Assembly (NCBI GenBank): GCA_016946835.1
Contig: JACVTC010000205.1
Coordinates: 142,501 to 194,451 of the forward strand
Direction of reading: 5' to 3'
Length of the DNA stretch: 51,951 nucleotides
Source of the DNA: Neocallimastix lanati (nom. inval.)
Taxonomy: Eukaryota > Neocallimastigomycota > Neocallimastigomycetes > Neocallimastigales > Neocallimastigaceae
Position 1 is the first letter of the stretch, and every line of letters begins with the position of its first letter. Under the pieces are notes generated by a model, which searched no databases, was not told the DNA's origin, and saw only the letters and a list, made by a program, of their open reading frames with translations. The translations under genes were made by a program, and so were the position numbers. This document shows positions 12,841 through 24,492 of this stretch, one piece after another.

Positions 12841-12912
12841 TCCGCATTGGTCCAGTGGCTAGGATTCCACGCTCTCACCGTGGCGGCAGGGGTTAGATTC
12901 CCCTATGCGGAG
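12841..12912 (+). tRNA. tRNA-Glu (anticodon CTC)
   Basis: A 72-nt cloverleaf with no intron. The acceptor stem TCCGCAT pairs fully with ATGCGGA, and the discriminator is G. The anticodon stem CCACG/CGTGG closes loop CTCTCAC, giving anticodon CTC, which reads GAG (Glu). The T stem AGGGG/CCCCT closes loop TTAGATT. The D loop carries GG. The A box TGGTCCAGTGG fits consensus. The B box reads GGTTAGATTCC: position 56 is A instead of the nearly universal C, which would lose the G19-C56 tertiary pair. A T6 Pol III terminator follows 10 bases downstream. The discriminator and overall sequence match eukaryotic tRNA-Glu well, so identity is firm, but full function is less certain because of C56A. Confidence 0.93.
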
Positions 12913-12922
12913 TAATAATAAC

Positions 12923-12928
12923 TTTTTT
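12923..12928 (+). terminator. Pol III terminator of tRNA-Glu
   Basis: Six T residues lie 11 bases after the discriminator base, the usual Pol III stop signal. Confidence 0.8.
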
Positions 12929-12929
12929 G

Positions 12930-13360
12930 TCCTGTTTTATTTTTTTTTTTTATTTTGGTGTTTAGTACTTTCTGGACTCTAACCACACCGTAAGGTTTCT
13001 TACATCGCTACCTCTAAATGATATTGGTGTTCTTTCACCATGGTTTAGTTTTCCAACTGATAAACTATATAATTGTTAGTGAAGAGAGCATTTTATCTGG
13101 GATAGGACCTTTTTTTTTTTTTTAAAAAAAAATATTTTTTAAAATAAAAATTGAAGCATCAACACTGAAAATGAAGAAAGACTGTGTAAGACAGGTTAGC
13201 ATAGCTAATGCCTCATGAAGGAAAAGACCATAATTTTTTTTTTTTTTTTTTACATATTTGTTAATTCAACCCCTAATCCTGAATAAGAATATTCCCTTTT
13301 TAAAACAGAAATCTTATAATTCTTGGAAGTGAGGTTCGTTGCCTATAAACTTTTTTTTCT
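12930..13360. other. Unidentified higher-complexity island next to tRNA-Glu
   Basis: This stretch is clearly less AT-extreme than its flanks, has no open frame, and contains several T-run ends. On the plus strand it has a hairpin TTAGC-ATA-GCTAA at about 13195-13208 and a B-box-like GGTTCGTTGCC at 13333-13343, with an 8-T run starting at 13351. It might hold a Pol III-transcribed non-coding RNA, or be an old insertion. I cannot identify it. Confidence 0.4.
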
Positions 13361-13504
13361 GAATTTTATTTATACACTTTATTTTGAACATTACTTTTTT
13401 TATTTCACATTACTATTCTAAATATTATTATGTTCTTATTGGACAAATAATATTTGTTTATTCTATTTTTATTTTATCTTTTTTTTATTAATCAAGTGTT
13501 TTTT

Positions 13505-13508
<4 letters not shown>

Positions 13509-13555
<47 letters not shown>
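13509..13555. repeat. Poly-A tract of about 47
   Basis: An uninterrupted A run. It could be a microsatellite or the tail of a retroposed sequence. No clear body precedes it. Confidence 0.8.
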
Positions 13556-13557
<2 letters not shown>

Positions 13558-14079
13558 CATGTAATTAATAAAAGAATAAATAAATAAAGTTTAAAGTTCG
13601 CAATAACTGCGGCTGTAAAATAAATTATATATATATATAAAATAAAAAATATCATAATGAATTGCGATGATATATTATATTTTATTAAAAAAGCTACATT
13701 TTAAATAATTCAAAAAGTTTTCTAATAATGTAAAAGAAAAAAGAGGATAATAAAAATTTTTATAAAGAATAAAATTTCTAAAAAGTTTCTATTTTTGTTG
13801 TATCAGTTTCAGAAATACATAAAATAAAAAAAGAAAAAGAGAAAAAATAGAAAATTTTAAAATTCATTTCTTTTTCTTTCCCTTTCGCTTTCCCTTTGGT
13901 TTTTTATTCACTTTATTATATATATTTATTTTAATTATTGTTTCCCCTCACGGATGTTATTCATTCATGATCTCAAAAATTGAACAATAAAACAACTCAA
14001 TAATGTAATAAATTTAAACACTAAATCTTAATTTGACTTTCTCTTTTCTTATTAGTTAAAAAAAAAAAAAAAAAAAAAA
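13556..14079. other. Mixed non-coding DNA
   Basis: This stretch contains some sequence of normal complexity (13590-13625 and 13870-13990) but no open frame. It may be the 5' part of the LINE-like remnant to its right. Confidence 0.4.
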
Positions 14080-15300
14080 AAATCACTATTTCATGGCTCC
14101 TATTTTACTATTAAAGTTTAATGTTCCTAATCAACCCAAACTAATTAGTATCGTCCTTAAAAGTATTGAAAGACCCCCAATGACATAGAAAATTGGTTAG
14201 AAACGCTGTTATTTAAACATCTCTTTGTATAACTATATCATCTCAGCATGCATAAATTCGTTTTGGGGTCAAAGATGCCCCCATGGTAATACATATTTTC
14301 CTCAGAAAAATTTGAAGAATACTGGACTCTATGCGTTTTCTGAACTTGAAAAATGAATTAATTTTCATAATAAAAACAGTACTACGGTTATTTTAGTTGG
14401 TGACATTAACCTAACCCTTTTAACAAACTCTCTAGTTATATACCTAAGTAATTTCCAGATTATCACTATAACTGGTAAAACCTTCACTTATGCAAAAAGT
14501 TACAAATCTTCTTGTATCGATTCTTGTATTGATCCTACTTTCTTTCTTGATATGTACTCTATTCCTGAGGTTTCATGTTATACTTATCTCGGAATTCCAT
14601 AATCAGTCATTTATTCCATTGGATATTTGAATGTTCCACTTTTTCTAATGCTAGATCGAAGCCATTAAATTTCATCAATGACCTTATTATTTTATTTTGG
14701 AAGTAAAATAAGGAAATTATCTTTATTTTCTTCCTATTCATATATTTTAGATGGTGAAAAGAAAATTAATAAATTTGTTTTTTTGTTCCTTCCTGGTGGA
14801 ACTTTAGCTTTAGATGAGCTACAATGCAATAATAGGGAAAAAAAATCATTTAAAAGAAGTTCTATTATAGAGTTCTGGGTCTATTGTTCCATATATATAG
14901 TTAGCCTCGCGGATTACCTTACCAACACTATAATAATTATTAGTAGCTCTTTAGAATTTCTCTTTGATTAATATGGTAAAAAACCCTTCTCACAACTAAG
15001 AGAGTCAACATCGAACCGATATAACTAAGAAGAACCTCTATTATTAGTCCTCCTAGTTCATTTTATATGAATAGTAATTATCATTCTTCACTCATTGATT
15101 CCATGGAAATTGAATCTCCTGATAATATTTCTTTTGGTTCGAGGGAGAGTTTAGTGGCCATCACACTATCTACTTTATTGATAATACCTCTTTATTTTTT
15201 TTTTATTAAATATTTTTGGTAGAAATGATCTTCTTTCATTTTATAATTCCAAAATTACTTTTAAATTTTCTCATGATTTTTATTGTAATACATTAACTTT
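14080..15300 (+). mobile_element. Decayed LINE-like non-LTR retrotransposon (endonuclease region)
   Basis: On the plus strand at 14388-14414 the relic reads VILVGDINL, the GDxN core of the APE-type endonuclease of non-LTR retrotransposons. About 20 codons on, GKTFTYAKSYKSSCIDSCIDPTFF (from 14473) matches the usual T-[FW]-T-...-S-x-I-D-Y-I element, with Cys in place of Tyr. The SDH motif expected next is not intact: the reading hits a stop at about 14602. Further open pieces at 14678-14971 and 15060-15180 are plausible linker relics, but I cannot match them to reverse transcriptase motifs. No tail or target duplication is visible. Confidence 0.6.
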
Positions 15301-15464
15301 ATATTTTCATTAAGCCTATTTTTAATATTTTTTTTAATATATTTATAATGTATTTTATTTATAATGTATACAATATATTAATATTTTATTAATAAATAAA
15401 ACAACAAAAGTGTAGTTTTCTTAGTCTCTAAATAAAAAAAAAAAAGTTTAATAATTACTTTTAA

Positions 15465-15501
<37 letters not shown>

Positions 15502-15811
15502 TGTTTTTACTATAACCATTATTTTTAAATCATTCTTGAAGATATTTTAAACCATTATATTATATATATATATTTATTTAATTCTATAAAACAATTTAAT
15601 AAAAAAAAATTATATATATACATTAATATTATTTTTCATAAATATATATACTTCGCCATATTTTTTTGATATTGTACATAATAATTATTTAAGTACTATT
15701 TAAGTACTTCTAATTTTTCTATCACTTTTTTTTAAAAAAAAGAAAAAAAATAAAATAAAATAAATACTAACTAAACAAATTGATAATTAACTATTATGAT
15801 TATCTTCTATT

Positions 15812-15842
<31 letters not shown>

Positions 15843-16857
15843 AAATTAAAAATAAAAAATAATTAATATCAAATAATAATAATTATTTATTTTTATTTAA
15901 TAAAACATTTTATTTACAATAATTATTTTATATTTTTAATTATCATTTATAAAATTTACTTTTAAATTACAAATATTAATGGTAATGTTGTATTTTACTC
16001 ATTCACAATCTATTATAACTTGCAATATCAAAAGGTAATATCAGGAAATAAATAAGTGATAAATTTAATTATCTTATTTATTTATAATTCCAATCCTTAA
16101 TTATTTTTAAATTTTAAAAACTATTTCAACAAGCCATAATATATATAATATAAATATATATATTATTCTATTTATGTGTGAGTTGGGTTATGCTCTAAAT
16201 AAATTAAATCATTCTTTCTATTTAAAATTAGGCTTTTTTCTTTTCTTTTTCTTTTTTCTTTTTTTTTCTTTCTTCCTTACCTCAGCTTTTCTTATTTGAC
16301 ACAACTCTATAATCATCAATTGACTTAACATAGTATATTATATATTAAATATTATATACTTATCATAATAATTATTATATATTAAATTATATTAAATATG
16401 ATTATGTATTATAACAATAAAGTGATTTTTTATATAATCATTTATTAAATATATTCTTTGTATAATCAATAAACTTTAAAAGAATTATATACAATTTTAT
16501 TAGCATATATTATTTATTTGTCTTTATTTCTGAATGAAAAACTATTTAATTAAATTAATTAATTAATTTAAAAGCCAACTTTAATACTTATAAAATTCAC
16601 AATGAAATATTTCATTAGAGAAAAAAAAGAAGTTTTGGTTCTTTATATTATAAATATATAGAGATATAAATGTATTACACTATTTCTATTGATTGTAAAT
16701 ATAATGTTTTATGTAGATTGAATTCATTAAATTTCATAATTTGAAAAAAAATTGTCCTATCAGTAAATAAAGGAATAATAAAAAAAAATTACTCTTCATA
16801 ATAAATAAATAATTTAATAAAAATAAATTACAAATAATGAATAATAATTGTAATTGA
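15301..16857. other. Non-coding AT-rich DNA
   Basis: T and A runs, TATA stretches and short AAT arrays (for example about 15820-15842). A C/T-rich patch lies at 16230-16300. No gene is seen. Confidence 0.6.
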
Positions 16858-18190
16858 ATTAAATAATAAATAATAAATAATAAATAATAAATAATAAATA
16901 ATAAATAATAAATAATAAATAATAAATAATAAATAATAAATAATAAATAATAAATAATAAATAATAAATAATAAATAATAAATAATAAATAATAAATAAT
17001 AAATAATAAATAATAAATAATAAATAATAAATAATAAATAATAAATAATAAATAATAATAATAATAATAATAATAAATAATAAATAATAAATAATAAATA
17101 ATAAATAATTGAATAATTGAATAAATGAATAATTGAATAAATGAATAATTGAATAAATGAATAATTGAATAATTGAATAATAAATAATAAATAATAAATA
17201 ATAAATAAAAATAATAAATAATAAATAATAAATAATAAATAATAAATAATAAATAATAAATAATAAATAATAAATAAATGAATAATTGAATAAATGAATA
17301 ATTGAATAATTGAATAATAAATAATAAATAATAAATAATAAATAATAAATAATAAATAATAAATAATAAATAAATGAATAATTGAATAAATGAATAATTG
17401 AATAATTGAATAATAAATAATAAATAATAAATAATAAATAATAAATAATAAATAATAAATAATAAATAATAAATAATAAATAATAAATAATAAATAATAA
17501 ATAATAAATAATAAATAATAAATAATAAATAATTGAATAATTGAATAAATGAATAATTGAATAAATGAATAATTGAATAAATGAATAATTGAATAATTGA
17601 ATAATAAATAATAAATAATAAATAATAAATAAAAATAATAAATAATAAATAATAAATAATAAATAATAAATAATAAATAATAAATAATAAATAATAAATA
17701 AATGAATAATTGAATAAATGAATAATTGAATAATTGAATAATAAATAATAAATAATAAATAATAAATAATAAATAATAAATAATAAATAATAAATAAATG
17801 AATAATTGAATAAATGAATAATTGAATAATTGAATAATAAATAATAAATAATAAATAATAAATAATAAATAATAAATAATAAATAATAAATAATAAATAA
17901 TAAATAAAATAATAAATAAATAATAAATAATAAATAATAAATAATAAATAATAAATTAAATAATAAATAATAAATAATAAATAATAAATAATAAATAATA
18001 AATAATAAATAATAAATAATAAATAATTGAATAATTGAATAATTGAATAAATGAATAATTGAATAATTGAATAATAAATAATAAATAATAAATAATAAAT
18101 AATAAATAATAAATAATAAATAATAAATAATAAATAATAAATAATAAATAATAAATAATAAATAATAAATAATAAATAATAAATAATAAT
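16858..18190. repeat. 1.3-kb satellite array of AATAAAT heptamers
   Basis: About 190 units of AATAAAT are interspersed with blocks made of GAATAATT and GAATAAAT variants (around 17108, 17280, 17376, 17532, 17702, 17799 and 18026). A distinctive interruption, TAAATAAAAATAATAAA, recurs at 17207 and 17631, 424 bp apart. The blocks after each copy match over more than 200 bp, so a larger unit was duplicated. The minus strand has a 489-codon open frame of LLFIIYY repeats, produced by the heptamer period, which is not a protein gene. Confidence 0.95.
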
Positions 18191-21100
18191 AATAAATAAT
18201 CATAAATAATTAATAATAAATAACAAATAAATAAGATTATCAATAATATATGTAATTATAAAAAGATATATAATATAGTTTTATATGAATTGAGGTATAA
18301 TATTATGTAATTTTAACTGGTTGGATATACAAAAAAACTTTATTTTCATATTGTAAAATAAAAAAAATACCCATTTTAGATGACTATGATAATAAAATAT
18401 TATTAGTTTATCATCAATAAAAAATCATTTAATAAACTATAAATCTTTATAAAAGTTTAAATTATATATATCGTTATTGTCACTTTTATTACAATGTTTA
18501 TTATTAAGTATAAAAAATTATCTTTCGATTATCTAAAGATAACAATAACAATAATTTGAAAGTAAAATATTTTAAAAATAATGAAATGATAATTATGGAA
18601 TATTCAATCAAACTATAGCACAACACTAATATTTCAAAAACATAATCATACTAATACTATAGAATTTCTTAACATCTATTTAAATTGATACAATTATTTA
18701 TCATATAATTTTAATAATACAATTAATGAAATTAATTTTACGATTAAACTAAATGTAATTAGTATAAAAGCTATTAATATTATTATTATGAATATTATTA
18801 TTGGGAATATTTTAATATTAATGTTAATGATTACTATGGAAATTATTATAAATATATTATTATTATGGTAATTATTATAAATATTATTATTATGATAATA
18901 TTATAATGAATATTATTATGGTTATTATTTTTATGAATATAATTATAATTATTAATTATGGATATTATTATCATGAATATTGAGAATATTATTATTTATT
19001 ATTATTTGTATATAATAAATCTTTTTTTTTTTTTTTGATCATTAATGTTAAGTATAATTACACCTTAGAACTTCTATTGTCGGCTAATGAATATTATGGT
19101 TTAAAAAAAAAAAAAATTATCATCATCAGTCCAAGTAAAACCAATAATTAAATTTTTAATTAAACTTTGCCAAACTATACTAATAGTCATCCTATGCATA
19201 AACCTTCATTTTCCATTTAACTTATGATACTTGATTATCCAAACTTTAATTCATAATGAAATTTGATATAGAATAATTAAAAAATTGAAAATTTATTATG
19301 ATTATCAATTATTAATATTATTATTATTAAAAAAATAAGAAATTATATTTTTAAAGACCTTTTTAGTATATATATATCTATTATAACTATATTATTTATT
19401 AATAAGAATATTATATAATTATTATAACAATTAATTAATAGTTTATGTATTATTATTTTATGTTATAATATTTTTTATTTAAAGTTTTTATTATTAAATT
19501 TGAATATACTTTATTATATAACGTTTACTTATGGATTTTATATTTATTATAAAAAAGATGTATTAATATTAATTAGGATTTTATATTTATTATATTAATT
19601 AGGTTTAAAACATTATAATTCATATTTATAATATTTATAATAATTTTATAATAAACTTTAACAAATAACTAATACCTATACTATTTTTATTTATTAAAAT
19701 ATGTAATTTTATTATTAAAATATGTAATTTTAATATTAAAATATAGAATTTTATTATTAAAATATATAATTTTATTATTAAAATATATTTAAAAAAGAAA
19801 AAAAATTTTCTTTATTTTAATTTATATTATTTTCTTGTCCATAAAAAATAAAGTAAATAAAGTTAGCAATATATTCAAATCGAATGAAATATATTTAATA
19901 TAGTATTGAATTAATTATTTTCTATATTAACTAAACTTCATACTATCTTAAAATAATTATTAAAATTAAAATTAAAATTAAACTTTAATATTATTTAATG
20001 GATATATATCAAATGATTTTAATATTAAAATTATTATTACATAAGGTTTTAATGTATTTATTATTTAATTGATTTTATATTATTTAATATAAATCATTTA
20101 CCATTTCATATATAATAATATATTATGTAATATTTAACAATACAAGAATATAATATATTAATGTAATCATTTAATTTATTAAGATACTTCTTTTATTACA
20201 TTATAAGTAATTTCAAAAACAATTAAAAATAGATAATAAATGCTGCCAATATATAGTATATATAATGTAATATATAGTATAATATATTTTATACTTCTAT
20301 ATTTAATATTATATAATTGTTTATATTCTATATGTATTTTAATATATGTTTTGTATATAATAAATTCATTTTATTATCAGTTATTTTTAATAGCAATTAG
20401 ATATTTTGCATATATTGTAAGTAAAGCTTAAAAATATATATTAACATATATATACTTTTTATATTATAAAGTTATTCATAATGAATAATATTTTATTTAA
20501 TATAATATTATTATGTAATAATATTTATTATTTATTATTATGGAAACCAACATTCTTTTCTAAAAAAAAAAAAAAAATTAGTTTAAAATAATTAAAAATT
20601 AAATATATATAAAATTCTTTATTAGTAATATATTATGTAATGTAAATAGTTTTTTTTTTTTCCTTTTTTTGTTATAGATAAAATTATTTTATCCTATTTT
20701 TATTTAATATAAATAGTGAAATACCCAATATCAATGTAATATAATATATAATATAAAATGTATTTATCTAAATTTATAGAAAGAATTTATATTATAATAA
20801 AATTTTGTGTTTTTCTATATTAAAATACATTTGATATTTTATTTATATAAAACAATACATTTATTATAAAATTTACATAAATTATAATTATATAGTTTAA
20901 TACTATTAAAAATAGATAATTATATATTAACAAAATAGAAATAATAAGAAAAAAAAAAAAAAAAAAAGCTTCATTATATGTATTTTTTTAAAAAAAAAAT
21001 TAATTAAAAAAATTTTTTTTGATATATATATAAGATTTTCCCACGAATTTTTATTTTTCTTTTTTAAAAAAATGATATAAAAATTATTGTATTTAAATAT

Positions 21101-24100
21101 AATTATTTTTTATTAAAAAAATATATTTCTATAGGTAGATTTATAGTTAAGAACATAGTGCCCTTTTATTTATTTGAAAGAACCAAAAAAAAGGTTATAA
21201 TATCTTTTTAAAAGTTCACTAAATAGTTAAAATAAAAACGTTCTTTACTAAAAGAAATATAAAAAGAAAAAGGAAATTAAATTAAAATAAAAAAAAAATA
21301 TATTTTTTTTTATTTTAATTTAAATAAACAAAACTTTTTTTTAAATAAAAAGAGACATTTTATGGTAATATATAAATAACGATTAAATAATATAATATAA
21401 AATATAATCAAATGTTAATATGCTATTAACAAAATAATATTTTTATTTTTTCTATTCTTTTTATAATAATATTATAAATATAAAATAAAACCACTATATG
21501 TAAATTATAAAATTATTTAATTGTTTATATTATATGATTTTAAATAAATAATAAAAAATAAAAATTGATATTTTAAAGTCCTTTTTTATTTTTTTTTTCG
21601 AATAAAAAAAAAATAAATTCAAAACATAAAATAATAAAACCAAAAGAAAAACAATATTACCCTTTTAAATTAAATAGCCAATACTATTTAAAATTTTAAC
21701 CTAACATTATTAAATTCATTAAAACAGAACCCTAAAATTTAATTTTAACTTTTTTTTTACATAAAAAGAAATATTAAAATTAAAAAAATCAACATCAATT
21801 AAAACCTATATCAAATAATATTGAACATTCAATCCTTATCCCTTATATAAACCAAATTAAAAAAAATATTTAATTCAATAAATAAAAATAAATACAGATA
21901 TATATTAAAAGTTCATAGAAGCAATAAAGTACAAAAACTTGTTTTATTTAAATCAAAATGAATTCAATTTTTTGATAAAGAAAAAATAAGTGTGCCAAAT
22001 TAATTTTTAGCACTATAGAGCTTTAAAATAAAAAAAATGAGACGATTATAAAAATCATATTAAAATTAATATAATTTTATTTTAAAATCAATTTTTTTTT
22101 AATATAGATTATTTTATTTAAGAATTAAAAGTAAAGATTAATTTTTAAATTTAAAAAACAAACAATTAAATAAAAATGAATTTCAAATAATAATAAAGTA
22201 ATTCAATTTAACATATTGCTTTAAAATATACAATAAATATAAAGCTTTTTTTTATAAAAAAAAGTATTAAAATAATAAAAGTAAGAATAAATAATAAAAT
22301 TCAACAAAATTAAATAAAATAATAAAAAATAAATAAATAACATAAAAAATTGAAGAAATAAAAAATCAAATATATTAAAATCCCATAATAAATTTTAAAA
22401 ACCAAAAAGGTATTTATCATTATATTTAATAAAATTAAAATATATAGATTTAAGATAATTTATATAAAATATTTAATAAATTTAAAATATTTATAAACTA
22501 TAAAAATAAATATTAGATTTTTACATTACAAATAAATTCATTTCATTGCATATTCAACAACTATATATTTGAGTATATATAAATTTCATAACTAAAATTT
22601 AAATTTCAAAAATAAAAAGGTAATATAAAAAAATTATAAAGTAAGAAAAAATAATCCTATTGGAAAATTAAAAAATAATAAAATAAAATAAAGTAAAATT
22701 TATTATTTTTATAATTTTTTTATATATTTTTCAATATAAAGGTAATTTAAATTATTTTATCTTTTTTAAATAGTTATTTCTTTTTTCTCTCTCTTGTTTT
22801 TTTTATTATTATCTTTGAAAAACGACATCATTTATTTAATATTTTAATAGTAAAAATTAAAATTTTTATATTTTGTGATAAATCTTTTTTTTTTTATTAC
22901 TTTAAATATTAATAATTCAATTTATTGTTATAAATTTTTAATATTGCACTTCAACATTTTATAACACTTAAAACCTACCCTCAATAAAAAAAAGTTAACA
23001 ATTAAAGAAATTAGTTAGATATTTATTTTTTTTATAAATTTACTATTAGTTAAAGGAAAAACGCATAAAATTTTTATTTATTAAAAAAGTAATATATTAG
23101 CATTTTATATAGTATTTTAAAAAATAAAATCCAAATTTATTTTTTAAAATCGTTTTTTATATATAATTACTATATTATTTTACAGTAAATAGATAAAAAA
23201 AGAAAAAGAAAAAGAAAGAATTATTCAAATAATATAAAATAATATAAATTAAAAAACAGGAAAAAAAATAAAAAAATTAAATTAAAAATAATAGTAGGAA
23301 ATAATGAAGATTTTAAAAGATAATATATAAAAGAATAGCTTTTAATTTGTTTATTATTTCATTTAGCAAATAAGTGTATAAATACGTTAGTTTTATTATT
23401 TTTAATTTTTTTTTAAAGTGAAAAATAAATCCTTAAATTGAAGAAATTTAAAGATTATAAAATTATAAAATTTATTATATTAAAATATATATAGTAATTC
23501 ATTTCATTCCCTTATTTTATTTTGACTTCAAATAAAATATTAAAATTATATATATCAAAAATTTAAACCAATTGTTAAATATTAAAAATTCAACCTTTTT
23601 CAACAAAAAATTGACTATTTATTAAAGCAAATTGTCATTATTAAAAAATAAAAGTAAATAAAATTTATACATTTTGGTTATATATTGCATTTATTTTTAT
23701 TTTTTAATATTTTGTTTTTCTAGCGAAAAAGTTTTTTTTTGTATAAAGAAATCAATTTTTTTATATATATAGCATAATCAAAAAAAAAAAAAAAAAAAAA
23801 TTTGTTTATAGCTAAATATATATTTTTAAAAATAAATATAAAGAGAAGATTATCAAGAAAAAATCTATTATAATCCTTTTTTTAAAAAAAAAGTAAAGAA
23901 TAATATTATTCTTAATTTTTTTTTTAACTTCTCTTTTCGTTACTATTTAATTATATATATTAGCAAAATTCAAATCGCAAAAAAAAAAAAAATTGATATA
24001 TAAATATTTTTTTATTATTATTATTATAACAATTAAAAAAGTATATTAATATCAATTAAACAAAAAAAGCAAAAAAAAAAAAAAAAAAAAAAAGCAAAAA

Positions 24101-24384
24101 AAAAAAGCAAAAAAAAAAAAAAAATTAAAATAAAATAAAACAAAAAAAAAAAAAAAAAAAAAAGAAAAATTTTAATTTACTTTTATATATTTAGCATTTA
24201 TTTTTTATATATTAAAAAATTATAAAATTCAAAGTAAAACTGTTATTTAATATTATCAGTTATCAACTTTTCTTTCCAATTTTATAATTTTTATTTTATT
24301 TAACAATAAATTACTAAACAATATATTTAAATTTCAATAAATAAAAAAAAAAAAATCAGCAAACAAACCAACTAAAAAAAAATA

Positions 24385-24421
<37 letters not shown>

Positions 24422-24492
24422 TTCAACATTTTTTTAAAAAAAGAATTTTTTTTTTTGAAATTAAAATTTTTACATAAAAAAAATTTTGCACA
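18191..24492. other. 6.3 kb of non-coding AT-rich DNA, including the kinase 5' region
   Basis: No gene is seen. The left part has ATTATT/GAATATT repeats (18780-19010) and repeated AAAATATGTAATTTTATTATT-like units (19690-19790). The right part, about 23980-24490, is made of A runs with AAAAAGC interruptions and is presumably promoter and 5' UTR of the kinase gene. No specific site can be named. Confidence 0.6.

Noticed and set aside
12575-12847. 90-codon minus-strand frame ending at the tRNA
   Set aside because: Low-complexity Tyr/Ile/Phe/Leu composition and overlap with the tRNA 5' end. No supporting motif.
13141-13260. Possible U6 snRNA (TTAGCATAGC resembling TTAGCATGGC)
   Set aside because: The ACAGAGA box, the intramolecular stem-loop and the rest of the conserved core are absent.
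16858-18190. CRISPR-like array
   Set aside because: Units are 7 bp with no unique spacers, in eukaryotic AT-rich DNA.
16734-18203. 489-codon open frame on the minus strand (LLFIIYY repeats)
   Set aside because: It is the translation of a 7-bp satellite. Any stop-free heptamer gives an endless frame. There is no start context and no non-repeat domain.
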